This document shows, piece by piece, positions 29,288 through 36,561 of a stretch of 39,399 nt of DNA (position 1 is the stretch's first letter; every line of letters begins with the position of its first letter). The position numbers and the translations under genes are program-made. Under the pieces are notes generated by a model, which worked only from the letters and a program-made list of their open reading frames with translations, did no database searches and had not been told where the DNA came from. The stretch comes from Kluyvera cryocrescens NBRC 102467 (GTDB taxonomy: Bacteria; Pseudomonadota; Gammaproteobacteria; Enterobacterales; Enterobacteriaceae), in contig NZ_BCTM01000037.1 in the NCBI RefSeq assembly GCF_001571285.1, forward strand, positions 1-39,399. The letters run 5' to 3'.

Positions 29288-31033
29288 CTAGCGTTTAAGT
29301 AAGGCAATGAAGTCGTCATAGCTGGCCAGGCCGTGGATCACGTCAGGCGGCAGGCCGTAGAGTACGCTTGCTAAATAACTAAACACTTTCAATTCATTGC
29401 GTGCATCGGCGGCGGCGCAGGCAATAAGCACATGGCGTACCGGTTCATTATTAACCTGTAACGGATACGCGAGCGTGATAAAAAAACCGCGAAAATGGCG
29501 CGCCTGTTCACTCCAGCAGTGGGGGATCGCCAACTGATTGACGATCAAATTCTCGCCTTCATCTTCCCGGGAGCGGATACGCTGTGCTTCATCTTGCGTA
29601 ATATGATTTTGCTTCACGAGTCGTTCGCATATTTGCGCAGTAATACTGCGCCAGGATTCATCCGCTGAATTGGCATAATGGAAACTCCCCTGCGCCGAGA
29701 AGAAACGTTCAGGCTGCTGGCGAATAAATGCCGTCGTGAGGAAGTTTTTAATCTGCTCAGTGCCCGCTGAGGTAATGATATTTTTAATTGTCAGGACGTT
29801 TTGCTGTGCGTCGTCGATCAGGTGGTGGCTATTATTGACGATTAGGATGGGTTCAACTTCCAGACTCATCGCGGAAACTTCGGCCGGTGTCCGCGCAATC
29901 ATGACCCGGCAATTTAAGACATCCCGCTCGATTGCCTGCTGGTTAATGGTGGCAATCGCATTCTGATCGGATAACAAAATAATGGGCTGACGTTCGTTTT
30001 GATGCCTTTCCAGCGCGCAGGCAAAGTAAAGCCCGATGAGGTCACTATCAAACAGTGGAATATCCAGCTTCTCACGTAGCCGCGCCAGAAAGTGCAGGCT
30101 CATATCGAACGCGGCGGGCCATGCAGCCTTTAAGTTGTTCATGCTACCCTGCCGATTTTCCGGGAGCCACACCGGTGCGGACAAGCTGCGCAGTAAGTGT
30201 CCGGTAACATTATCGACCAGCTGGGTATCGATAATGTTCAATGAGGTGATGCCTGGAATGCTATGCAACAGCGTGATAACGGTATCAGAAGATATCGTCA
30301 TGGCCTGTTGCTGCTGTTTTTCCAGCAGACCTGCCAGCGTTCTGAATGCCTTATTACTGAGATAAATGTCCGCCTGCTCCACGGCGTTTTTCAAACTGCT
30401 CTGTCGACATTCAGGCCATGCGGCCGTGAGCTGATTGCGCAGGGCGTACACCGCCAGGATCAGGCTGGCGAGGTACTCGCTGGATATTCGCGGGAATGCG
30501 TCAATGTTCCGACATGCCACATTGAGTTTTTCAATGTTGCTCTGGGTAATGCCTGGCAATGGGATTAATAGCGGATCCCGTTTTAAAAGATTGGCCAGCA
30601 AAATGATGCGTTTATCTTCCGGTTCGTCGATAAAATGCCCCTGACCAGGGCGGCTGGCAAGGCAAAATGCTCGCTCGTAGCGCTGCTTCAGGCGCAGCAA
30701 TCTGTCTGCGACCCAGGTTTCGGGTAAATTGAGGATTGAGGCCAGCTGCAGACGAGGAGTGAAGGCGTTAAGCAAAAGAAACGCCAGCAACCGGTCATCA
30801 TTATCATGCCGCTGTAGCAGCTGAAAAAAACCGCGTCTGTCGGCAATATCCAACTGATAGCCCGCGCTGCCACCGGGATGAATACGTGCCCGGCCGCTCA
30901 GGGTAAAATTGAGGTAATCAATGTCGCGTAAAATTGTGCGGCTTGAAACGCCAGTTTGTCGTGCAAGTTCGCTCAACGAACAGGGCCGCTGTTCGAGAAT
31001 TTCCACGAGCTTTAACTGGCGTTCACTGAGCAT
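29288..31033 (-). CDS. frvR: Frv operon regulator FrvR (PRD/BglG-type)
   Basis: The 581-residue protein (E. coli FrvR 582) begins with a winged/DeoR-type helix-turn-helix (MLSERQLKLVEILEQ, CSLSELARQTGVSSRTILRDIDYL). Central PRD-like regions follow. The C-terminal PTS EIIA-like domain (about 430-575) has a candidate phospho-histidine in VNQLAIPHCW. This is the DNA-binding MtlR/LicR class, not the RNA-binding BglG class, and it is likely controlled by phosphorylation from the PTS. Its stop is 5 nt from the end of direct repeat 1. It overlaps frvX by one base. Confidence 0.92.
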   Translation of the reverse strand: MLSERQLKLVEILEQRPCSLSELARQTGVSSRTILRDIDYLNFTLSGRARIHPGGSAGYQLDIADRRGFFQLLQRHDNDDRLLAFLLLNAFTPRLQLASILNLPETWVADRLLRLKQRYERAFCLASRPGQGHFIDEPEDKRIILLANLLKRDPLLIPLPGITQSNIEKLNVACRNIDAFPRISSEYLASLILAVYALRNQLTAAWPECRQSSLKNAVEQADIYLSNKAFRTLAGLLEKQQQQAMTISSDTVITLLHSIPGITSLNIIDTQLVDNVTGHLLRSLSAPVWLPENRQGSMNNLKAAWPAAFDMSLHFLARLREKLDIPLFDSDLIGLYFACALERHQNERQPIILLSDQNAIATINQQAIERDVLNCRVMIARTPAEVSAMSLEVEPILIVNNSHHLIDDAQQNVLTIKNIITSAGTEQIKNFLTTAFIRQQPERFFSAQGSFHYANSADESWRSITAQICERLVKQNHITQDEAQRIRSREDEGENLIVNQLAIPHCWSEQARHFRGFFITLAYPLQVNNEPVRHVLIACAAADARNELKVFSYLASVLYGLPPDVIHGLASYDDFIALLKR

Positions 31034-32103
31034 CAGGGAACCTGACGAAAATCGCGATAGGCGTTCACTTTTTCGGCCGTGAGCGTGGTGAGCAGCTCGT
31101 GTACCAGCGCAAAGAGAGCATCATAATCCGTTACGGAAATCATGCCGCTATTGGCGTGAAGATAACGAGTCGGAAGGCATAAGGCGGCGACCGGCCGACC
31201 GCCGCCCATGACGTTATAGCGTCCGCCATCCGTTGCCCCGGTTTTCATGGTGGAAAACTGGAGCGGGGCGCGACTGGCTTTGGCGCTGTTTTTCAGTGCA
31301 GACACCAGATGCTGATTGGGGAAATAACGTTTATCAAACAGCATCAGCCCTGGCCCATCGCCCAGCCTTAGCGGATATTTAATGTTATCGATGCCGGGAA
31401 CATCGCCGGCGACGGCGGTATCCAGCACGATGACCATATCGGGTTTGATCTGCTCTGCTGAAGTTTGCGCGCCGCGTAAGCCGACCTCTTCCTCAACGCT
31501 GCCTACGCCATACAGCGTAATTTCAGGGTTATTCACCGCCTGGAGCAGTTCGGCCATCAGCGCGCAGCCGACGCGATTATCCAGCGCTTTGCCCACGACT
31601 TTATCTGTTCCCCAGCGAGCAAAATTCGCCTCGGGGCTAATAAAATCACCAACCGAAACCCCACACTTTTCTACGTCTTCGCGGCAATTTGCCCCAATAT
31701 CGATGAACATTTCATCAAATGACAACGGCTGCTGTTTCTGTTTTTCAGTCAGAGCGTGCGGAGCCACGGAACCGATCACGCCGGGGATTTTTGCACCCGA
31801 GCGGCAGCGCACCGTCACCCGATGGTTGAGCATTGACTGGTTCCACCAACCGCCGATGGTAGTGAAGCGAATAAAGCCGCTCTCATCGATATGCGTCACC
31901 ATAAAGCCCACTTCATCCATATGCCCGACAATGGCGACTTTTGGCCCGCGGGTTCCTTTTCGGGCAATAAAGCTACCGAGGCCATCAAAGCTGATTTCAT
32001 CTGCGCAGGGGGCCAGCGTCTTAATCAGGATTGAGCGAACTTCCTGCTCATCGCCGCTGACGGCGCTGGCTTCGCATAAATGCTGTAGTAACTCAATGTT
32101 CAT
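31033..32103 (-). CDS. frvX: M42-family metallo-aminopeptidase-like protein FrvX
   Basis: The 356-residue protein from ATG 32103 equals E. coli FrvX; a TTG two codons upstream is less likely. M42 peptidases are cytosolic two-metal enzymes that form tetrahedral dodecamers. Metal-ligand motifs are visible: GHMDEVGF (His61, Asp63), KALDNRVGC, SVEEEVGLRG, VLDTAVAGD and LPTRYLHANSGM. Some M42 relatives act as endoglucanases, so in a PTS operon the substrate could be an aminoacyl-sugar or glycopeptide rather than a plain peptide. It overlaps frvB by 11 nt. Confidence 0.93.
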   Translation of the reverse strand: MNIELLQHLCEASAVSGDEQEVRSILIKTLAPCADEISFDGLGSFIARKGTRGPKVAIVGHMDEVGFMVTHIDESGFIRFTTIGGWWNQSMLNHRVTVRCRSGAKIPGVIGSVAPHALTEKQKQQPLSFDEMFIDIGANCREDVEKCGVSVGDFISPEANFARWGTDKVVGKALDNRVGCALMAELLQAVNNPEITLYGVGSVEEEVGLRGAQTSAEQIKPDMVIVLDTAVAGDVPGIDNIKYPLRLGDGPGLMLFDKRYFPNQHLVSALKNSAKASRAPLQFSTMKTGATDGGRYNVMGGGRPVAALCLPTRYLHANSGMISVTDYDALFALVHELLTTLTAEKVNAYRDFRQVP

Positions 32104-33538
32104 GGGCAAGCTCCTGCTGTGCGGCTTTACGTTTGAGCCACAGTCCTTTCAGAATGATGATGAGCGAGATGTTGAGCGCCAGGCCAATGGCCAGCACCAG
32201 ATAAAATGACCCTACCGGGGACATCAGGCCGATCAGCGGATCAAAGATACCTAAACCCGGAGCCAGACGTTTGATTCCGAAAGCGATGACCAGCATGCCG
32301 GTAATACCGCCGGAAAGCGTATTGGCGGTGATCATCGGTAGCGGTGCAGCCAGGGCGTAGGGGATTGCCGGTTCGGTGGCGACGGTTGCGCCGACCACGA
32401 TCGCGCTACTGGCCGCGGCCTTCTCCTGTTGGGTAAATAATTTCGGCGCCAGATAGGTGGCAATACCTGCCGCGACAGGTGGCATCAGCGCCACGACGCC
32501 TACAATGGCGTACCAGTCGTAGATGTGTTTTTCCAGCAGCGAGAAACAGAAGAACCAGGCGGTTTTGTTGATTGGCCCACCCATGTCGAATGCCAGCATT
32601 GCGCCAACCAAAAAGGCGGCACCCATTTTCATGGAAGGTGGAATGGTGTTCAGGAAGTGCAGCAGGCCGCCCATGATATCCGACATCACCGGACCTACGA
32701 CATAGTAGGTCAGCACGCCGAAAACCAGCAGGGTGACGAAGGGGATCAGCATTGAGCCGAGCAGTGGCTGTAGGGCTTTGCCAAGGCGGACTTTGCGAAA
32801 CCACAGGACGAAATAGCCGATCGCTAGCCCGAGAACCACCGCGCCGAGAAAACCGGCCCCGGACTGCGTACCGAGCAACCCTTTATCGTTCGCCAGGTAG
32901 CAGACCAGGAACGCCGGGGCGAACGCGGGTTTATCAGCAATCGACCACGCAATATATGCCCCCATTATGGGGATCATAAACGTAAAGCCGAGGTAGCCGA
33001 TGGATTCGACGATCCAGGTAAATGACGGCGCGCCTTTTGACATGTAGGTGTAAGGGAGGCCGAACTGCACCAGCATATTGGCGATGGCCACCAGGATGCC
33101 GCCGCCGATAACAAAAGGCAGAGCTGCAGAAACGCCGGCCATCAAATGGCTCATGACGCTGCCCTGCTGTACCTCCTGCTTACCCAGCTTCACGCTGCTA
33201 TCCGCCGCGAAAAGATGAGAATGTGAAGGAAGCTGCAGGAATATTTGATCGATATTTTTCAGCGCCTGCGAAATCGCGATCTCATAGACCTTTTTTCCGG
33301 CAAAACGCGCCCGATCTTCACCGCTTAAGCCACGCCCCGTGGCCAGAATCACGTAATCAGCGGCAGCAATTTCATCATTGGTCAGGCGGTTTTCGACACC
33401 GCTCGACCCTTGAGTTTCAACTTTAATCGTATGGCCGAGTGCTCGTGCTTTTTGCTCAAGCGCCTCGGCAACCATGTAAGTGTGGGCAATGCCAGCAGGG
33501 CAGTTGGTGATTGCGACTAAACGTAAGGATGACGCCAT
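32093..33538 (-). CDS. frvB: PTS fructose-like EIIBC component FrvB
   Basis: The protein has an N-terminal EIIB-fructose domain (VAITNCPAGIAHTYMVAEALE, phosphocysteine Cys13) and a C-terminal EIIC membrane domain of about ten hydrophobic segments. PTS conserved stretches are GSVMSHLMAGVSAALPFVIGG, FDMGGPINKTAW and VVGATVATEPAIPYALAAPL. Two ATGs compete. ATG 33538 lies 7 nt after AAGGA and gives Cys13, as in E. coli; ATG 33544 touches that site. I chose 33538 (481 residues). It transports and phosphorylates an unknown sugar together with FrvA. Confidence 0.94.
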   Translation of the reverse strand: MASSLRLVAITNCPAGIAHTYMVAEALEQKARALGHTIKVETQGSSGVENRLTNDEIAAADYVILATGRGLSGEDRARFAGKKVYEIAISQALKNIDQIFLQLPSHSHLFAADSSVKLGKQEVQQGSVMSHLMAGVSAALPFVIGGGILVAIANMLVQFGLPYTYMSKGAPSFTWIVESIGYLGFTFMIPIMGAYIAWSIADKPAFAPAFLVCYLANDKGLLGTQSGAGFLGAVVLGLAIGYFVLWFRKVRLGKALQPLLGSMLIPFVTLLVFGVLTYYVVGPVMSDIMGGLLHFLNTIPPSMKMGAAFLVGAMLAFDMGGPINKTAWFFCFSLLEKHIYDWYAIVGVVALMPPVAAGIATYLAPKLFTQQEKAAASSAIVVGATVATEPAIPYALAAPLPMITANTLSGGITGMLVIAFGIKRLAPGLGIFDPLIGLMSPVGSFYLVLAIGLALNISLIIILKGLWLKRKAAQQELAHEH

Positions 33539-33548
33539 AGCCATTTCC

Positions 33549-33995
33549 TTATGAGGTTAAGGTCTGATTTAACAACGCAAGTACCTGGTCGGCATCGCCT
33601 TGTTTCAGCTGATGGATAAAATCCTGATGAATGATTTTTCGGCACAGGGTACCGATGATTTGAACCTGAGCATCCTCGCCGCTTTGCGGCACCCCGAGGC
33701 ATATCCAACAATTGACGGCTTCGCCGTCATTGGCTTTCCAGTCGACGAGCTGAGATTTGCGGGCAAACAAAACGAATGGCCGCTGTACCGAGGCGCTTTT
33801 GCCATGTGGGACGGCGATGCCTGAGCCAAACCCAGTGGAGTGCATCTTTTCCCGCAGCAGCAGCGTTTGCAGAAATTTCTGGCGGTCAGCGATATGCCCG
33901 TTCTGAAACGCCATATCTGCCAACTGCTTGAGAATGGCGTACACACTATTCCCCTGGATGTTCAGGTTAATGCACTTCGCGGTAAGGGTTGGCAC
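33549..33995 (-). CDS. frvA: PTS fructose-like EIIA component FrvA
   Basis: The 148-residue EIIA-Fru domain equals E. coli FrvA in length. The phospho-histidine is His64 in GFGSGIAVPHGKS. It hands phosphate from HPr to the EIIB domain of FrvB. The start is GTG 33995 with GGAG 7 nt upstream. It is the first gene of the operon frvA-frvB-frvX-frvR; the gap to frvB is about 10 nt. The frv substrate is not known in any species that I can name. Confidence 0.93.
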   Translation of the reverse strand: MPTLTAKCINLNIQGNSVYAILKQLADMAFQNGHIADRQKFLQTLLLREKMHSTGFGSGIAVPHGKSASVQRPFVLFARKSQLVDWKANDGEAVNCWICLGVPQSGEDAQVQIIGTLCRKIIHQDFIHQLKQGDADQVLALLNQTLTS

Positions 33996-34190
33996 GGTGA
34001 GGCTCCATTAAAATGTGTGAAGCTTAATAGTAGCGATGAGAGGAGGAGGCGATGAGCCGCAATATGTCAGTGTGGGGTGACATATTGCGTAATAAGCAGG
34101 CGCATGCTTTGTGCGAAAGCCCACATTTCAAGCGGTATGAACGATGGGAGAGCGGAGAGATTGCGTGGATTTTTGGTGATTAATTATTAG
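33996..34190 (-). promoter_or_regulatory. frv operon promoter region
   Basis: About 195 bp between frvA and direct repeat 2. On the minus strand TATTAA/TACTAT (34024-34032) is the best -10 candidate. No good -35 is present, which suits an activator-dependent promoter. A long palindrome (34058-34089) lies about 55 bp upstream of the likely start. Confidence 0.5.
34058..34089. promoter_or_regulatory. Perfect 12-bp inverted repeat, candidate FrvR operator
   Basis: CGCAATATGTCA (34058-34069) and TGACATATTGCG (34078-34089) are exact reverse complements across an 8-nt spacer. No T run follows in either direction, so it is more likely a protein-binding site than a terminator. Its place upstream of a weak -10 suits binding by the activator FrvR. 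Confidence 0.65.
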
Positions 34191-34311
34191 TCAATTATTT
34201 TGACAGATAACAGCAAATCCTTCCGCTTTTAGTTGATGGAGATGTGACCTATTATTTATCACATCAAGGCGAGACGCCTTATCCAAACAACTAAGTTAAA
34301 GGGTTTATATC

Positions 34312-34524
34312 ATGAAAAGCATCAAAACTTTCGTTGCAGTTATCGCTCTGGCTACTTCATTCGGTTCTTTTGCAGCCCAAACCGTGACCGCAACCGCCTC
34401 TACCATTGATGGCGCAGAAGCGAAAATTGCTGCTCAGGCTGAACAAGCAGGTGCAAGCTCTTACAAAATTACTCAGGCCTATTCCGGTAACCGCGTGCAC
34501 ATGACTGCTGAACTGAGCAAATAA
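34312..34524 (+). CDS. Small secreted YdgH/BhsA/McbA-like (DUF1471) protein, copy 2
   Basis: A 70-residue precursor identical to that of copy 1 except Ser58 for Ala58; a second base change at codon 54 (ACC to ACT) is silent. Signal peptide, ribosome-binding site and terminator are the same. Both copies look fully functional, so the cell would carry a double dose of this periplasmic protein. It converges on azlD: its terminator overlaps the azlD stop codon. Confidence 0.9.
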   Translation: MKSIKTFVAVIALATSFGSFAAQTVTATASTIDGAEAKIAAQAEQAGASSYKITQAYSGNRVHMTAELSK

Positions 34525-34541
34525 GCCGTCAGCCACTGTCG

Positions 34542-34567
34542 AAAGAGCGCCCTTGGGGCGCTTTTTT
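34542..34567 (+). terminator. Terminator of DUF1471 copy 2
   Basis: Same AGCGCCC/GGGCGCT hairpin and six-T run as copy 1. The T run supplies two of the three bases of the azlD stop codon on the other strand. Confidence 0.9.
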
Positions 34568-34889
34568 AGTTTATGCCCGCAAGACGCAGCAGCGCTGTGA
34601 CGATAGCCGCGGCAAAGATCACCACGATTAATGGTGCTTTACGCCAGGCAAGAAACACGGCAAATCCGACTCCCAGCACACGTGCCATGCCGGAGAAGTG
34701 CTCACCTTCGTAGAAGGTCGTCACCAGGGCGACGGAAAAGAGCAGGACCGTCGCGGCATCAGAAAGTAGTGCTTGCGAACGCTCCGAGAATGCCAGCCGG
34801 CTGCCTAGTTTTGCCCCGCCAAGGCGCATGAGATAGGTTCCGACGGACAAAATGGCGATCCCCGCAATAAACAGCGTCATATTTCCCAT
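34566..34889 (-). CDS. azlD: AzlD-type branched-chain amino-acid exporter small subunit
   Basis: The 107-residue protein has three to four hydrophobic segments (about 4-22, 40-60, 70-85, 88-103) and the family motif GTYLMRLGGAKLG near the N terminus. AzlD (YgaH-like) pairs with AzlC to export valine-like amino acids or analogues. Its start overlaps the azlC stop by one base. Its stop straddles the edge of direct repeat 2, so the present C terminus (LLRLAGIN) may have been set by the repeat rearrangement. Confidence 0.88.
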   Translation of the reverse strand: MGNMTLFIAGIAILSVGTYLMRLGGAKLGSRLAFSERSQALLSDAATVLLFSVALVTTFYEGEHFSGMARVLGVGFAVFLAWRKAPLIVVIFAAAIVTALLRLAGIN

Positions 34890-35551
34890 TATTTTTTCCT
34901 CGCCAGCAGGCCAAATAGTGAAAGCAATGCCGGCAGCCCAACCGGGGCGAAAGGCACGCTCGCCAGCGATAACGCAGTGCCGCTGCAGGCGCGAATCAGC
35001 GTCGTTCGGCTTTTAAAGGCGGGGACCACTAAAGCAAGCAAAATGGCCGGGAAAACGGCATCAAGACCGATGGTTTCTGGAGCGGGTAACAGCTTGCCGA
35101 CGGCGGCGCCAAAGAGCGTGCCCAGTGGCCAGAAAAGCGCAACGCCTGCACCGCAGAGCCAGAATGCGGCTTTACGCTGTTCATGCGTGGGTTGTGATAA
35201 TCCAAATACCACGCTCTCGTCATTCATGATATGGCAACCTATAAAGCTGGCGGCACGGCGTCCAACGAGATCGCGTACCGTAACGCCAAAGGGAATATGG
35301 CGGGCGTTGACCAACAATCCCGCGGCAGCAGCGGCGAGCGGGTTACCGCCGCTGGCGACGATACCAATAAACATAAATTCTGATGCGCCCGCGAGTACTG
35401 AGACTGAAAGCAGCAGCGGTACCCAAAGCGGAAAACCATACGCCATCGCCAACGAACCGTAGGAGACCCCCACGACGCCAACGGCCAGGCAGACCAGGAA
35501 AATAGCTTTAATCGTGCCGCCTTTCAGGCAGGAGAACATTTTCAATGACAT
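34889..35551 (-). CDS. azlC: AzlC-type branched-chain amino-acid exporter large subunit
   Basis: The 220-residue protein has about five hydrophobic segments and the AzlC signatures YGSLAMAYGFPLWVPLLLSVSVLAGASEFM and LLVNARHIPFG. It is related to YgaZ of the YgaZH valine exporter. It diverges from an XRE-cupin regulator; azlCD plus such a regulator is a common arrangement. A TATAAT -10 on the minus strand lies at 35587-35582. The ribosome-binding site before ATG 35551 is weak, and an ATG four codons in (35539) is not better. Confidence 0.9.
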   Translation of the reverse strand: MSLKMFSCLKGGTIKAIFLVCLAVGVVGVSYGSLAMAYGFPLWVPLLLSVSVLAGASEFMFIGIVASGGNPLAAAAAGLLVNARHIPFGVTVRDLVGRRAASFIGCHIMNDESVVFGLSQPTHEQRKAAFWLCGAGVALFWPLGTLFGAAVGKLLPAPETIGLDAVFPAILLALVVPAFKSRTTLIRACSGTALSLASVPFAPVGLPALLSLFGLLARKK

Positions 35552-35654
35552 CTAAAATTTACCATATCGAACGAGATCTCCATTATAATGAACGAATCGG
35601 GGTGGTAGTTCAAGGCGAACAATTCGTTCGATATATAAAACGATGGAGTGATGT
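35552..35654. promoter_or_regulatory. azlC / XRE regulator shared control region
   Basis: ATATCGAACGA (35564-35574) and TCGTTCGATAT (35624-35634) are perfect 11-bp reverse complements 49 bp apart. A tighter palindrome, CGAAC-AATTC-GTTCG, lies at 35616-35630. The left copy falls at the expected start of azlC transcription and the right copy overlaps the likely -10 of the regulator gene, so one protein could control both promoters. Confidence 0.65.
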
Positions 35655-36203
35655 ATGACGCAGCCAATCAGCGTGATTGCAAAAAGCCTGGTACGTGAAC
35701 GCGCGAGAACGGGGCTATCTTTAGCCGAAATTGCGCGTCGTGCAGGTATTGCCAAATCCACGCTATCTCAGCTTGAGGCTGGGAACGGTAACCCAAGTCT
35801 TGAAACGCTATGGGCGCTTTGCGTTGCGCTGGGGATCCCTTTCGCCCGCCTGCTTGAGCCCCAGCCAAATAAAACTCAGGTTATTCGTCGTGGCGAAGGG
35901 ACCAGGGTGATTGCCGAGCAGGCAAATTATCAGGCAACGCTGCTGGCTGCGTGTCCGCCTGGTGCACGTCGCGATATCTATTTGCTGACGACACAACCAG
36001 GGGCCGACAGAATTTCGCATCCTCATCCACCGGGTTCGGTTGAGCACATTATTATCACGCAGGGGCGAGCGATGGTCGGCTTAACCAGTGCGCCTGAAGA
36101 ACTGAGCGCTGGAGATTACATTTGCTATCCAGCTGATGAAGAACACCTGTTTAAAGCGCTGGAGCCGGATACGATGGCGCTGCTGGTGGCGGAACAAAAT
36201 TAA
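35655..36203 (+). CDS. XRE-family transcriptional regulator with cupin domain
   Basis: The 182-residue protein has an N-terminal helix-turn-helix (about residues 12-66: ARTGLSLAEIARRAGIAKST, LSQLEAGNGNPSLETLWALC) and a C-terminal cupin fold (about 105-178: RISHPHPPGSVEHIIITQGRA, GDYICYPADEEHLFKAL). Cupin domains of this class sense small ligands, often amino acids. It is divergent from azlC and probably regulates azlCD and itself through the CGAACGA motifs. GGAGTG precedes ATG 35655. I assign no gene name. Confidence 0.88.
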   Translation: MTQPISVIAKSLVRERARTGLSLAEIARRAGIAKSTLSQLEAGNGNPSLETLWALCVALGIPFARLLEPQPNKTQVIRRGEGTRVIAEQANYQATLLAACPPGARRDIYLLTTQPGADRISHPHPPGSVEHIIITQGRAMVGLTSAPEELSAGDYICYPADEEHLFKALEPDTMALLVAEQN

Positions 36204-36561
36204 CAATGATTGGATACGATAATATATATACACAAACGTATCCAATATATAATAAGCATATTGCCAGACTGATGTTATATTTTTATTGTTTGAATTTAAA
36301 AATAACTCTCCTTAATATTTGTCAATAATTGCAATTATTTCTTAATTTTCAGTGTTACCTCGCTCACGATCTTTCAATGAACGTTGTTTACGCACCAAAT
36401 TTTATTGGCTAGTGTGTTGGTTCGGTTTAAAAAGTGTTTATTTAAACCTGAGTGCTTTGTTTTCTTATTAAATTATAAAAACATTCATCGTTATTATATG
36501 AATGCACCTGAAACCCCTCTCTGGGTTTCAGCGGGATTCTTTATTTCAAGGATAGTAAATA
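36204..36561 (+). promoter_or_regulatory. Long AT-rich leader of the porin gene with five inverted repeats
   Basis: This 358-bp gap has no credible gene. It contains ATTGGATACG/CGTATCCAAT (36209-36246), the 16-bp palindrome AATAATTGCAATTATT (36324-36339), GGTTTAAA/TTTAAACC (36424-36448), CATTCAT/ATGAATG (36482-36504) and the hairpin CTGAAACCC/GGGTTTCAG (36508-36531). The promoter itself could not be fixed. The last hairpin lies 30 nt before the porin ATG. Confidence 0.6.

Larger units (their letters stand above)
34191..34567 (+). repeat. 377-bp direct repeat, copy 2 (right of frv)
   Basis: Copy of 28907-29283 at an offset of 5284 bp, with two substitutions. It ends at the second base of the azlD stop codon (34566-34568, read on the minus strand). 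Copies 1 and 2 enclose the complete frvABXR operon. Confidence 0.98.

Noticed and set aside
34058-34089. 12-bp palindrome before frvA as a terminator
   Set aside because: No T run follows on either strand and it lies in the promoter region of frvA, so an operator is more likely.
28907-34567. The repeats as ends of a composite transposon or an att-flanked island
   Set aside because: No transposase, integrase, tRNA end or short terminal inverted repeat is seen. The repeats are ordinary gene units.
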